DNA of 64,000 bases from an uncultured Rhodospirillaceae bacterium (GTDB taxonomy: Bacteria > Pseudomonadota > Alphaproteobacteria > Rhodospirillales > Magnetospirillaceae). The stretch spans positions 1 through 64,000 of the forward strand of contig CAJANL010000009.1 of assembly GCA_903941105.1 (NCBI GenBank). The letters are read 5' to 3'. Positions 28,976-38,851 of this stretch are shown one piece after another (within the stretch, counting starts at the first letter, position 1; each line of letters begins with the position of its first letter). Made by a program: the position numbers and the translations under genes. Below the pieces are notes generated by a model. It made no database searches and was not told where the DNA came from. It saw nothing but the letters and a program-made list of their open reading frames with translations.

Positions 28976-30763
28976 CTACATCCCCTCCAGTTCGTCGATA
29001 AAGCCGGCCACCACGTCGAGTCCCTGGCGCCAGAAGGCGGGGTCGCTGGCGTCGAGACCGAACGGGGCCAGCAGCTCACGGTGCCGCAGCGTGCCACCGG
29101 CCCGCAGCATGTCGAGATACTTGGCCGGGAAGTTGGGCACCATTCCCTGGCGATAGACCGAATACAGCGAGTTCACCAGGCAATCGCCGAAGGCGTAGGC
29201 GTAGACGTAGAACGGCGAGTGGATGAAGTGGGGGATATAGGTCCAGAAGGTGCGGTACTCGTCATGGAACCGCAGGGCCGGCCCCAGGCTCTCCGTCTGC
29301 ACCTGCATCCACAGCTCGCCGAGGCGGTCGGGCGCCAGTTCGCCCGAGCGGCGTTCCTCATGCACCAGACGCTCGAATTCGTAGAAGGCGATCTGGCGCA
29401 CCACGGTGTTGAGCATGTCCTCGACCTTACCGGCCAGCATGGCCTTGCGCCGCTTGGGCTCGGTCTCGGACTCCAGCATGGCGCGGAAGGTCAGCATCTC
29501 GCCGAACACCGAGGCGGTCTCGGCCAGGGTCAGCGGCGTGTCGGACAACAAAGGCCCCTGCGCCGCCGCCAGCACCTGATGCACGCCGTGGCCCAGCTCG
29601 TGGGCCAGCGTCATCACGTCACGGCTCTTGCCCTGGTAATTGACCAGCAGATAGGGGTGGGCCGAGGGAACCGTCGGATGGGCGAAGGCGCCCGGTGACT
29701 TGCCCGGCCGCACCGGCGCGTCGATCCAGGCGTTGTCGAAGAAGCGCTGGCCGATATCGGCCAACTGCGGCGAGAAGGCGTCATAGGCCCCCAGCACGGT
29801 GTCGCGCGCCCTCTCCCAGGTGAACTTGCGGTCATCGTCGTCGGGCAACGGCGCATTGCGGTCCCAGTAGTCGAGGCCATCGACACCGAACCACTTGGCC
29901 TTCAGGGCATAGTAGCGGTGCGACAAGCGGCCGTAGCTGCCCTTCACCGCCGCCGCCAGGGCATCGACCACCTCGTCCTCAAGCTGGTTGGACAGGTTGC
30001 GCGACGACTCCGGGCGGGGGTAGTTGCGCCACTTGTCGTCGATCTCCTTGTCCTTGGCCAGGGTGTTGGTGATCAGGGCGAACAGCCCGACATTGTCGCC
30101 CAGCACCTTGCCCAGCGACTGGGCGGCGGCCTTGCGCACGGCGCCGTCGCGGTCGCTCATCAGGTGCAGCACCTCGGCCGAGGTCAGCTCGCGGCCGTCG
30201 AAGGGGAAGCGCAGGCGGGCCATGCTCTCATCGAACAGGCGATGCCAGGCGGAACGGCCGGCGACCTGCTTCTCGTGTAGCAGGCGCTCCAGCTCGTCGG
30301 GCAACTGGTGCGGCCGGAAGACGCGCAGATCGCGCAGCCACGGCTCGTAGCGTGCGGCGTTGTCGGCCAGCAGCAGTTCCTTGATCTCGGCGTCCTCCAG
30401 CTTGTTGATCTCAAGCGTGAAGAACAAGGTGTGGCTGGTGATCAGGGTGGCGCGTTCCTGGATGCCCTGGAAGAATCGGCCGCGCTCGGGGTCCGAGACG
30501 TCGCCGGAGTAGTGCAGCTGGGCAAAGGACAGCGCGCGATAGATAACCTCGCTGATGCGCTCATACTCGGCGATGGCCTCGCCGAATTGACGACTCGACA
30601 GGGTGGCCAGCCGGGCGTTGTACTGGGCGTGGAACACCTTGGCCGACGCCTCGACGGCATCGAGATCACGCGCCAGTTCGGGCGACTGCGGCGACGGGTA
30701 GAGATCGGACAGGTCCCATTCCGGCAGGTGGCCGAGGTCGGTTGCGGTCGCTGCTGCTGTCAT
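28976..30763 (-). CDS. pepF: M3-family oligoendopeptidase F
   Basis: 595 residues from ATG 30763, with AAGGAG 8 bp upstream. The zinc motif HELGH in TLAHELGHGVHQVL and the downstream Glu (ETASVFGEML) identify an M3 metallopeptidase, and the N-terminal domain (WDLSDLYPSPQSPEL) is the M3B oligoendopeptidase F type. The length is usual for the family. The enzyme lacks a signal peptide and degrades short peptides in the cytoplasm. Confidence 0.93.
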   Translation of the reverse strand: MTAAATATDLGHLPEWDLSDLYPSPQSPELARDLDAVEASAKVFHAQYNARLATLSSRQFGEAIAEYERISEVIYRALSFAQLHYSGDVSDPERGRFFQGIQERATLITSHTLFFTLEINKLEDAEIKELLLADNAARYEPWLRDLRVFRPHQLPDELERLLHEKQVAGRSAWHRLFDESMARLRFPFDGRELTSAEVLHLMSDRDGAVRKAAAQSLGKVLGDNVGLFALITNTLAKDKEIDDKWRNYPRPESSRNLSNQLEDEVVDALAAAVKGSYGRLSHRYYALKAKWFGVDGLDYWDRNAPLPDDDDRKFTWERARDTVLGAYDAFSPQLADIGQRFFDNAWIDAPVRPGKSPGAFAHPTVPSAHPYLLVNYQGKSRDVMTLAHELGHGVHQVLAAAQGPLLSDTPLTLAETASVFGEMLTFRAMLESETEPKRRKAMLAGKVEDMLNTVVRQIAFYEFERLVHEERRSGELAPDRLGELWMQVQTESLGPALRFHDEYRTFWTYIPHFIHSPFYVYAYAFGDCLVNSLYSVYRQGMVPNFPAKYLDMLRAGGTLRHRELLAPFGLDASDPAFWRQGLDVVAGFIDELEGM

Positions 30764-30904
30764 GCACGAGACTCCTTGCCCGGAAGCGGGATATGGGTAT
30801 GACTGGCGCCGGGGCCAAGCCGGCCAGGGTATAAGAAGATGCCGACGCCCGCTTGGCAAGAACATGTCGGGAGCCACCTGCGGTTCCCAAGGGTCGCTCG
30901 CAAT

Positions 30905-31582
30905 TCAGTTCTTCCGGCTTTCCAGCATCGGCTTCAGGCTTTCCACCGCCTGCTCGATCTTTTCCGGCGGCACGCTGCGCAGGTCCATGCCGAACCACCC
31001 CTTGGGCAACTCGAAGGTGACGGGGTCCACGTCCACCACCTTCAGGCCCGACAATCCCATCTCCACCGCCGAGGGCTCGTCGGCGCCGCTGGCGACCATG
31101 CCGGCCAACTTGACCACGATGCCCTCGCGGCTGGTCCACATGTCGCCGTCGAAGCGGCCCTTGGGGCTGGTGGCGTGTACCGTCCAGCGGGTGGCGCGGA
31201 CCCCGGCCACCGTCTCCTCGCGGACCTTCTTGCGCTCGACCTGCATGGCGTCGAGGCCGCCGGCCAGCGCCCCCACCGCCCGCAGTCCCAGGCCGACATA
31301 CCAGCGGCCCGAGGGCTTCAACAGATAGGCGGCATCGAGGTCGCGCCGGATCATCAGGATCTGGCCACCGCCGGCGGTCTGGTAATCGCGCCGCTCGCGC
31401 CCCGGCATGTGCCACACCTGGCCGTGATAGGTGCCCTTGTCGCCGGTGGTGACATAGAACGAGGCGATATAGGAGACGCGGGCGTCGAGCACATCCAGTG
31501 CCGGCTCGGCCGCCCCGGCACCGCATCCGGCCATCAGGCCCAGCGCCAGAGCCAGCGCCGCCGCAAATTTCCTGATCGCCAT
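30905..31582 (-). CDS. Uncharacterised lipoprotein, DUF4412-like
   Basis: 225 residues with a lipoprotein signal (hydrophobic core then LGLMAGC, Cys20). The mature part looks like a beta-rich single domain (YHGQVWHMPGRERRDYQ, ILMIRRDLDAAYLLKP, VDVDPVTFELPKGW). This pattern of a lipid-anchored domain reporting strand pairs resembles DUF4412/LolA-like folds, but the match is my impression only. It is on the same strand as pepF, 141 bp upstream of it. Confidence 0.6.
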   Translation of the reverse strand: MAIRKFAAALALALGLMAGCGAGAAEPALDVLDARVSYIASFYVTTGDKGTYHGQVWHMPGRERRDYQTAGGGQILMIRRDLDAAYLLKPSGRWYVGLGLRAVGALAGGLDAMQVERKKVREETVAGVRATRWTVHATSPKGRFDGDMWTSREGIVVKLAGMVASGADEPSAVEMGLSGLKVVDVDPVTFELPKGWFGMDLRSVPPEKIEQAVESLKPMLESRKN

Positions 31583-31759
31583 CGTGCCCGCCTCATCCCT
31601 GGTTCGGGCGAGAGGTAACCACGAGATGATGGCGGGCTCAAGGCGCAGGATGAGACGGGGGTGTTATGCTTCCGCATCCTTTCGCCGGAGGGAATATGCC
31701 CCTATGATCAATTACCTGCGCTTTCTGGCAGGTGGCCCGGACATGAGAGAGGCTCGCGG

Positions 31760-33838
31760 ATGATCGCCCACAGCATGGCCGAACAGCTGCGGCAGATCGA
31801 TCGCGCCGTCACCACCCTCACCCGCTCCACCGATGCCCTGCTGCGCGCAACCAGCGAAATCAGCCTGCTGAAGGAGGTGTGCGACATCACCGTCGAGATG
31901 GCCGGCTATCGCCTCGCCTGGATCGGCTATGCCCGCCCCGACGAGGGTCGCTCGGTGACTGCCATGGCCATGTCGGGCGTCGCCGCCGACTACGTCTCCG
32001 AGGTCAGCGTGTCGTGGGGCGACAACGACCTCGGCCGTGGCCCCACCGGCACCGCCATCCGCACCGGTGTCGCCCAGGTGATCCGCGACACCGATGGAGA
32101 TGCCCGCTTCACGCCCTGGCGCGAGGCGGCGTTGCGCTATGGCTTCAACTCGTCCATCGCCCTGCCGCTGGGCCACGGCGACAGCCGCCTGGGCGCGCTG
32201 ATGATCTACGCCGCCGAACACGACGCCTTCGACTCCGACACCATCCGCGTACTGGAGGATCTGGCGCGCAACCTGTCCTATGGCATCGGGGCGTTGCGCA
32301 TGAAGGCCGAGCACGATCAGGCGGTGCGCGACCTGGCGGAAAGCGAGGAGCGCTACCGCTCGCTGATCGAGATGTCGCCCGACGCCATCCTGGTGCACAG
32401 CCAGGGCAACATCCTATTCGCCAACCGCGCCTCGGCGGGCGTGTTCGCCGCCGCCCATGCCAAGCTGGTGGGACGTCGCATCGAGGACTTCTTTCCCGAA
32501 GAGGCGAGGCCCGACCTGCTGCGCCGCATCGCCAATCCGCCGCCGGGCCGATTCATGTCGGAAGAGACCATGCTGCGACTGGACGATACTCCCTTCAGCG
32601 CCGAGATCGTCGCCAACAGCATCACCTTCCACGGCCTGAACGCCCGGCTGGTGGTCATCCGCGACGTCAGCGAGCGCCATCAGGTGCAGCGCCAGTTGCT
32701 GGAATCGGCCAAGCTCGCCACGCTGGGCGAGATGGCGGCCGGGCTGGTGCATGAGCTGTCGCAGCCCCTCAACATCATGCGCCTCACCGCCGAGGGGGCG
32801 CTGATGTTCATCGAGCGCGGCAAGGCGACACCGCATTGGCAGGCGCAACAGTTCCAGCTGATCGCCGACCAGGCCCAGCGCACCGCCGAGATCATCGACG
32901 ACATCCGCATCTTCAGCCGCCGCGACACCAGCCCGATCCAGGTCTTCGACGCCATGCAGGCGGTGCGGGCGGCGCTGGGCGTGCTGGAAGGCCAGTTCCG
33001 CCCCGACGGCATCAAGCTCAAGATCGACCTTCCCGCGACGCAGGTGCCGGTGCGCGGGCGGCGCGTCCAGTTGGAGCAGGTGGTGATGAACCTGCTGTCC
33101 AACGCCCACCATGCCGTGCGCGACCGCCGTGACCGCATGCCGGCCGACTGGTGCGGCGTGGTCTCCATCACCGCCGAGCTGACCGGCGGGACGGTCCGGG
33201 TGACCCTGGCCGACAACGGTACCGGCATCCCCACCGAGCTGCGCTCGCGCATCTTCGAGCCGTTCTTCACCACCAAGGAAGCCGGCCGCGGCACCGGGCT
33301 CGGGCTATCGGTGAGTTTCGGCATCGTCGATTCCATGGGGGGCCGCCTTGAAACCGTCGACGGCGGCGAAGGTGCTTGCTTCCGCCTGACCCTGCCCATC
33401 GACAGCGAGGGACTGTCGCCGGCTCCCGTTCTGCCGCCGCAGCCATCCGATGCCATCGCGCCCGGCGACGCCCATCTCATGGTGGTGGACGACGAGCGTG
33501 CCGCCGCCGAGGCGCTGGGCGGCTTCCTGCGCGAGCTGGGCTACCGCGTCAGTGTCGCCACCAGCGGCGCCCAGGCCTGGGGACTGTTCTGCGCCGATCC
33601 GGCCGACGTGGTCATCACCGACCTGCGCATGCCGGCCGGCGGCGGCGAGCAACTGGTCGAGAAGCTGCGGGACTTCGATCCCCTGCTGCCCATCATCATC
33701 GTCACCGGCCATCTGGGCGCCACCGAGCGGCTGGCCGCCAATCTCGAAGACGATCGCTGCGCCGTGCTGCGCAAGCCGGTGGCGTTGGGACGCCTGGGCG
33801 AACTGGTCACGATTTTCCTGCGCCCGCCCGAAGAATAG
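31760..33838 (+). CDS. GAF-PAS hybrid sensor histidine kinase with C-terminal receiver
   Basis: 692 residues from ATG 31760 (GAGAGG upstream). A GAF domain (~25-185), a PAS domain (~195-310), a HisKA domain with His331 in [14 protein letters not shown], HATPase_c ([28 protein letters not shown]) and a receiver domain ([11 protein letters not shown], phospho-Asp621 in [10 protein letters not shown]). No membrane helix is seen. The H-box type [10 protein letters not shown] is the one used by FixL/NtrB-like kinases. The single-domain-linked regulator gene 101 bp downstream is its likely partner. Confidence 0.9.
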   Translation: MIAHSMAEQLRQIDRAVTTLTRSTDALLRATSEISLLKEVCDITVEMAGYRLAWIGYARPDEGRSVTAMAMSGVAADYVSEVSVSWGDNDLGRGPTGTAIRTGVAQVIRDTDGDARFTPWREAALRYGFNSSIALPLGHGDSRLGALMIYAAEHDAFDSDTIRVLEDLARNLSYGIGALRMKAEHDQAVRDLAESEERYRSLIEMSPDAILVHSQGNILFANRASAGVFAAAHAKLVGRRIEDFFPEEARPDLLRRIANPPPGRFMSEETMLRLDDTPFSAEIVANSITFHGLNARLVVIRDVSERHQVQRQLLESAKLATLGEMAAGLVHELSQPLNIMRLTAEGALMFIERGKATPHWQAQQFQLIADQAQRTAEIIDDIRIFSRRDTSPIQVFDAMQAVRAALGVLEGQFRPDGIKLKIDLPATQVPVRGRRVQLEQVVMNLLSNAHHAVRDRRDRMPADWCGVVSITAELTGGTVRVTLADNGTGIPTELRSRIFEPFFTTKEAGRGTGLGLSVSFGIVDSMGGRLETVDGGEGACFRLTLPIDSEGLSPAPVLPPQPSDAIAPGDAHLMVVDDERAAAEALGGFLRELGYRVSVATSGAQAWGLFCADPADVVITDLRMPAGGGEQLVEKLRDFDPLLPIIIVTGHLGATERLAANLEDDRCAVLRKPVALGRLGELVTIFLRPPEE

Positions 33839-33939
33839 TTTTGCTACCCGCCGCCGACGGGATTGTCCCACCGCCTCTCACACGTTATACTTTTGGATAG
33901 CGGGGTCGGTTTTGACGTTTGTTGAAGAGGAACGCACGT

Positions 33940-34608
33940 ATGCAGATCCTGGTCGCTGACGACCACAAGCTCGTCCGGGATGGCCTGCGCCCCTTTCTTC
34001 AGGAGCTTCACCCTGGCGCCGACATCCTCGATGCCGCCACTCTAGACGAGGCCATGGCGGCGGTGGAGCGCGCCGACCGGCTGGGGCTGGTGCTGCTCGA
34101 CCTGATGATGCCCGGCATGGATGGCCTCAAGGGGCTCGAAATCGTCAAGGCACGCTGCCCCGACATCCCCGTGGTGATCGTCTCCGGCTTTTCCACCCGC
34201 GAGCACGTTGTGGCGGCGGTGCAGGCCGGGGCCGCCGGCTTCATCCCCAAGACGGTAAGCGGTACCGCCATGGTCAATGCCCTACGCCTGGTGCTGTCGG
34301 GCGAGAAGTACCTGCCGTCCAGCACCTTCTTCGAGGACCCCGGCACCCAGTCTATGTTGCCCATGGGCCGCGCCGCTGCCGTACAGGCCCCCTTCGACAA
34401 GCTGTCCAAGCGCGAGGCCGAGATTCTGACGTTGCTGGTGGACGGCCGCACCAACAAGGAAATCGCCATCCAGCTCGACCTGCAGGAGATCACCATCAAG
34501 GTGCATCTGCGCAACGTCTACCGGAAGATCGGCGCCGCCAACCGGGCACAGGCGGTTCGTATCGCCATGCAGACCGGCTGGATCGTCCCGGCGCCGCTGC
34601 ACGGGTGA
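33940..34608 (+). CDS. LuxR/NarL-family response regulator
   Basis: 222 residues from ATG 33940, with GAGGAA 7 bp upstream. The receiver has ADDHKLVRDGL, phospho-Asp54 in LLDLMMPGMDG, and the Lys in GFIPKTVSG. The C-terminal LuxR-type HTH (~155-215) contains LSKREAEILTLLVDGRTNKEIA and IKVHLRNVYRKI. It lies between the hybrid kinase and nifJ in the same direction, so it may control nifJ or the hydrogenase locus (inference from position). Confidence 0.92.
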   Translation: MQILVADDHKLVRDGLRPFLQELHPGADILDAATLDEAMAAVERADRLGLVLLDLMMPGMDGLKGLEIVKARCPDIPVVIVSGFSTREHVVAAVQAGAAGFIPKTVSGTAMVNALRLVLSGEKYLPSSTFFEDPGTQSMLPMGRAAAVQAPFDKLSKREAEILTLLVDGRTNKEIAIQLDLQEITIKVHLRNVYRKIGAANRAQAVRIAMQTGWIVPAPLHG

Positions 34609-34631
34609 CGGCCGCGCCCTGATCCTCTCGC

Positions 34632-34667
34632 TATAATTTTCTTGCGCTTTTCGCCTCCGCAGCGAAA
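34632..34667 (+). promoter_or_regulatory. Candidate promoter and leader hairpin of nifJ
   Basis: An exact TATAAT at 34632-34637 and, just after it, a hairpin TTTCGC (34649-34654) / GCGAAA (34662-34667) with a 7-nt loop. A TGACGG at 34606 could be a -35 element but its 20-bp spacing is too long, so the call is weak. Confidence 0.3.
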
Positions 34668-34778
34668 TGGACTTGCGAACATTAGGGGCTGCTGGATATG
34701 CTCCGCCCCCTTGGGACATACTCCTCTGGCAACGAGGAGAACGTCCGCTTGCGGATTTTTGAACGATTGGAAGGGACC

Positions 34779-37700
34779 ATGGCAGACAGGCAATTGATCA
34801 CGGTCGACGGCAACGAGGCGTGCGCTTCGGTGGCTTATCGCGTCACTGAAGTGGCTGCGATCTATCCCATCACGCCGTCTTCGACCATGGGCGAGTTCGC
34901 CGACCAGTGGATGGCCGAGGGCCGCAAGAATATCTGGGGCCTGGTCCCGGAAGTGGCCGAGATGCAGCACGAGGGCGGCGCCGCCGGCGCGGTCCACGGT
35001 GCGCTTCAGGCCGGAAGCCTGGCGACGACCTTCACGGCCAGCCAGGGCCTGCTGCTGATGATCCCCAACATGTATAAGATCGCCGGCGAGCTGACCGCGT
35101 TCACCATGCATGTTTCGGCGCGCACCATCGCCACCCACGCGTTGTCCATCTTCGGCGACCATTCCGACATCATGGCCTGCCGCCAGACCGGCTTCGCCAT
35201 GCTGGGCTCGGCCAGCGTGCAGGAAGCGCACGACATGGCCGCCATCGCCCATACCGCGACGCTGAAGGCCCGCATTCCCTTCATCCACTTCTTCGACGGC
35301 TTCCGCACCAGCCACGAGGTCGCCAAGATCGAGGAGCTGACCGACGACGACCTGCTGTCGCTGATCGACGAGGACGCGGTGACCGGCCATCGTTCGCGCG
35401 CCCTGTCGCCCGATCATCCGGTGCTGCGCGGCTCGGCGCAGAACCCCGACACCTTTTTCCAGATGCAGGAAGCCCGCAACACCTGGCACGACGCCTGCGC
35501 CGGCATCGTCCAGGAGACCATGGACCGCTTCGCCAAGCTGACCGGGCGCGCCTACCGCCTGTTCGACTATGTCGGCCATCCCGAGGCGGATCGCGTCGTC
35601 ATCGCCATGGGCTCCGGCACCGAGACCATCCACGAGACCGTCGAGGCACTGGTTGCCAGGGGCGAGAAGATCGGTGTCCTGAAGGTCCGCCTGTTCCGCC
35701 CGTTCTCGGTCGACGCCTTCGTCGCCGCCCTGCCGCCGTCGGTGCGCGCCATCGCCGTGCTCGACCGCTGCAAGGAGGTGGGCGGCGTCGGCGAGCCCAT
35801 GTATCTCGACGTTATCGCCGCCCTGCAGGAGGCCAAGGCCTCCGGCCTGCGCGCCACCGCCGCCGATCCGGTGGTGATCGGCGGCCGCTACGGCCTGGCC
35901 TCCAAGGAATTCACGCCCTCCATGGTCAAGGCCATCTTCGACGAACTGTCGAAGGCGCGGCCCAAGGTTCACTTCACCGTCGGCATCAACGACGACGTCA
36001 CCCGCCTGTCGCTGGAGGTGGACACCTCGTTCCGCCTCGACCAGCCCAAGGTCAAGGGCGCCGTGTTCTTCGGCCTGGGCGCCGACGGCACGGTGGGCGC
36101 CAACAAGAACTCCATCAAGATCATCGCCGAGAACGCCGGCTTCCAGGGCCAGGGCTACTTCGTCTATGATTCGAAGAAGTCGGGCGCCATCACCATCTCG
36201 CACCTGCGCTTCTCGCCCGATGCGATCCAGTCGCCCTATCTGCTGGACGAGGCCGGCTTCGTCGCCTGCCACCACTTCGTCTTCCTCGACAAGTACGACG
36301 TGCTGAAATACGCCGCCCCCGGCGCCACCTTCCTGCTCAACTCGCCCTATCCGGCGAACGAGGTCTGGGACCACCTGCCCCGCGAGGTGCAGGAGGAAAT
36401 GATCGCCAAGCAGGTCAAGGTCTACGTGATCGACGCCCGCAAGGTAGCCCTGGCCGCCGGTATGGGCAACCGCATCAACACCATCATGCAGACCTGCTTC
36501 TTCGCCCTGTCCGGCGTCCTGCCCAAGGACGTGGCGATTTCGCACATCAAGAAGGCCATCGAGAAGACCTACGGCCGCAAGTCGGAAAAGATCGTCGCCA
36601 AGAATTTCGAGGCGGTCGATATGACCCTGGCCCATCTCGAACTGATGACGGTGCCCGCCGCCGCCACTTCCAACCGTTTCCGGCCGGCGACGGTGCCGGC
36701 CGAGGCGCCTGACTTCGTCCAACGGGTCTCGGCCATGATGCTGGCCAACCGCGGCGACGAGTTGCCGGTGTCCGCCTTCCCGCCCGACGGCACCTGGCCC
36801 ATGGGCACCGCCCAGTTCGAGAGGCGCAACATCGCCTCGGACATCCCGGTGTGGGAGCCGGATCTCTGCATCCAGTGCAACAAGTGCGCCCTGGTCTGCC
36901 CGCATGCCGCCATCCGCACCAAGGTCGCCGAGCCCGCCGACATGCTGGGCGCGCCTGCGTCGCTGAAGCACCAGCCGTACAAGGGTGCCGAGTTCAAGGG
37001 CTCCGAATACATGGTGCAGGTGGCGCCCGAGGACTGCACCGGCTGCCAACTGTGCGTCAAGGTCTGCCCCGGCAAGGACAAGAAGGACCCGACCCGCTTC
37101 TCGCTGCGCATGGAAGACAAGACCCCCATCCTCGACGCAGAGGTGGACAACTGGGCCTTCTTCCGCGCCCTGCCCGAGGCCGACCGCACCAAGCTGACCA
37201 AGCCGACGGTGAAGACGGCGCAGCTGCTGCAGCCCTTGTTCGAATTCTCCGGCGCCTGCCTGGGCTGCGGCGAGACCCCCTATATCAAGTTGCTGTCACA
37301 GCTCTACGGCGACCGCCTGATGATCGCCAACGCCACCGGCTGCTCGTCCATCTTCGGCGGCAACCTGCCCACCACCCCTTACGCCACCAACGATGACGGC
37401 CGCGGCCCGGCGTGGTCCAACTCGCTGTTCGAGGACAACGCCGAGTTCGGCTATGGCTATCGCCTGTCGGTGGACCGCCACAAGGCCCACGCCCGCCTGC
37501 TGGCCGAGGGCCTGGCCGCCCAGGGCAAACTGCCCGAGCGCCTGGTCAACGAGCTTATTCACGCCAGTCAGGCCGACGACGCCGAGATTGCCGCCCAGCG
37601 GGCTCGCGTCGACGACATGCGCCGCCTGCTGTCGGGTATTCCCGCCATCGAGGCCCGCCGCCTCGACCAGCTGGCCGACTACCTGGTGGAAAAGGTGGTG

Positions 37701-38366
37701 TTCATCGTCGGCGGCGACGGCTGGGCCTACGACATCGGCTACGGTGGCCTCGATCACGTGCTGGCCTCGGGGCGCAACGTCAATATCCTGGTGATGGACA
37801 CCGAGGTGTACTCCAACACCGGCGGGCAGGCCTCGAAGGCCACCCCCATCGGTGCCACCGCCAAGTTCGCCACCGCTGGCAAGGCGTTGCCCAAGAAGGA
37901 TTTGGGCATGATGGCCATGAGCTATCAGGACGTCTATGTCGCCAACGTCGCCTTCGGCTCCAAGGACGTCCAGACGGTTCGTGCCGTGCAGGACGCGGTG
38001 AGCTGGCCGGGCGTGTCGCTGATCGTCGCCTACTCGCACTGCATCGCCCACGGCTATGACCTGTCGGCCGGCCTCGACCAGCAGAAGATGGCGGTGGACA
38101 CCGGCTATTGGCCGCTCTATCGCTGGGACCCGCGCAAGCTGGGCACCGGCGAGAGCCCGCTGACCATGGACAGCAAGGAACCGACCGCTCCGCTCTACGA
38201 CTTCATGAAGCAGGAAGCCCGCTTCCAGATGGTCGAGCGCGCCGATCCCGAGCGGTTCAAGGACCTGATGGGCCATGCCGAGTCCAACATCCGCCGCCGC
38301 TTCGCCCTGCTGCGCCGCTTCGGCGGCCTGCCGGAAGGCGGCGTGCCCAAGAACGCGGCGGAATAA
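34779..38366 (+). CDS. nifJ: Pyruvate:ferredoxin (flavodoxin) oxidoreductase
   Basis: 1195 residues from ATG 34779, with GGAAGGGA upstream. It oxidises pyruvate to acetyl-CoA and CO2 and reduces ferredoxin or flavodoxin. Order: domain I (YPITPSSTMGEFADQW), the CoA and gamma domains, two 4Fe-4S clusters (CIQCNKCALVCP and CTGCQLCVKVCPG, ~697-770), the cluster motif CLGCGETPY, and the thiamine-diphosphate domain (GDGWAYDIGYGGLDHVL, then VYSNTGGQ). The full single-chain length is normal. Convergent with the hydrogenase operon, it suggests fermentative or microoxic pyruvate metabolism linked to H2. Confidence 0.97.
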   Translation: MADRQLITVDGNEACASVAYRVTEVAAIYPITPSSTMGEFADQWMAEGRKNIWGLVPEVAEMQHEGGAAGAVHGALQAGSLATTFTASQGLLLMIPNMYKIAGELTAFTMHVSARTIATHALSIFGDHSDIMACRQTGFAMLGSASVQEAHDMAAIAHTATLKARIPFIHFFDGFRTSHEVAKIEELTDDDLLSLIDEDAVTGHRSRALSPDHPVLRGSAQNPDTFFQMQEARNTWHDACAGIVQETMDRFAKLTGRAYRLFDYVGHPEADRVVIAMGSGTETIHETVEALVARGEKIGVLKVRLFRPFSVDAFVAALPPSVRAIAVLDRCKEVGGVGEPMYLDVIAALQEAKASGLRATAADPVVIGGRYGLASKEFTPSMVKAIFDELSKARPKVHFTVGINDDVTRLSLEVDTSFRLDQPKVKGAVFFGLGADGTVGANKNSIKIIAENAGFQGQGYFVYDSKKSGAITISHLRFSPDAIQSPYLLDEAGFVACHHFVFLDKYDVLKYAAPGATFLLNSPYPANEVWDHLPREVQEEMIAKQVKVYVIDARKVALAAGMGNRINTIMQTCFFALSGVLPKDVAISHIKKAIEKTYGRKSEKIVAKNFEAVDMTLAHLELMTVPAAATSNRFRPATVPAEAPDFVQRVSAMMLANRGDELPVSAFPPDGTWPMGTAQFERRNIASDIPVWEPDLCIQCNKCALVCPHAAIRTKVAEPADMLGAPASLKHQPYKGAEFKGSEYMVQVAPEDCTGCQLCVKVCPGKDKKDPTRFSLRMEDKTPILDAEVDNWAFFRALPEADRTKLTKPTVKTAQLLQPLFEFSGACLGCGETPYIKLLSQLYGDRLMIANATGCSSIFGGNLPTTPYATNDDGRGPAWSNSLFEDNAEFGYGYRLSVDRHKAHARLLAEGLAAQGKLPERLVNELIHASQADDAEIAAQRARVDDMRRLLSGIPAIEARRLDQLADYLVEKVVFIVGGDGWAYDIGYGGLDHVLASGRNVNILVMDTEVYSNTGGQASKATPIGATAKFATAGKALPKKDLGMMAMSYQDVYVANVAFGSKDVQTVRAVQDAVSWPGVSLIVAYSHCIAHGYDLSAGLDQQKMAVDTGYWPLYRWDPRKLGTGESPLTMDSKEPTAPLYDFMKQEARFQMVERADPERFKDLMGHAESNIRRRFALLRRFGGLPEGGVPKNAAE

Positions 38367-38388
38367 TATCTGCCGGATGAGAAAGGTG

Positions 38389-38416
38389 ATCACCCCCGCC
38401 GCAAGGCGGGGGTGAT
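38389..38416. terminator. Perfect 12-bp terminator hairpin after nifJ
   Basis: ATCACCCCCGCC (38389-38400) pairs with GGCGGGGGTGAT (38405-38416) around a GCAA tetraloop. It lies 22 bp after the nifJ stop and just before the convergent hydrogenase-protease gene, so it can serve both directions. A short T-poor tail follows. Confidence 0.75.
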
Positions 38417-38422
38417 TGCGTT

Positions 38423-38851
38423 TCAGGGGGCGGTGAGTTGCGCCATCACCCACTCCACCGCCGCCTCGACCTCGGGGGTCAGCCCCAGGCCAGCGGTGAA
38501 GTCGCGGCCTTCAATGGCGACGACGGTGAAGGACTTGGGCAGGCGGCCGAGCAGGCGCGCCATGGCGATGCCCTCGGCGACGCCGAAGACGTGGCTGCCC
38601 TTGGGCAGCATGCCAGCCGGCAGGTCCTGCTTCGCCACATCCCAGGCGGTGACGGTACCCGGTACGGCCCCAGAGCACGAGGCATCCACCAGCACCACCC
38701 GGTCGTAGCCCTGCCACCGCGCCATCAGGTCGGTGCCCTCGCCATGGTGGTCGAGGACGGAGAGGTCGGGGAGGTTCAGCTTGGCGACCGCCTCAGCCAC
38801 CAGCGGCCCGACGGCGTCGTCGTGGCGGAAGGGATGCCCGACGCCGATCAA
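38423..38851 (-). CDS. Hydrogenase maturation protease, likely internal start
   Basis: The protease part alone is 142 residues, the normal size of HyaD/HycI-type endopeptidases (~150), if it starts at TTG 38851. GGGGAGGG lies 5 bp upstream of that TTG and is supplied by the right arm of the repeat. It carries the family start IGVGHPFRHDDAVG (nickel-binding Glu/Asp position) and Asp in VDAS. It should remove the last nine residues of HydA (cut after His421 in DPCISCATH). It is an alternative translation of the fused frame, given separately because the start cannot be decided from sequence. Confidence 0.6.
   Translation of the reverse strand: MIGVGHPFRHDDAVGPLVAEAVAKLNLPDLSVLDHHGEGTDLMARWQGYDRVVLVDASCSGAVPGTVTAWDVAKQDLPAGMLPKGSHVFGVAEGIAMARLLGRLPKSFTVVAIEGRDFTAGLGLTPEVEAAVEWVMAQLTAP

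Noticed and set aside
34518-37049. A long frame (843 codons) antisense to nifJ
   Set aside because: It is a composition artefact opposite a full-length, motif-complete nifJ.
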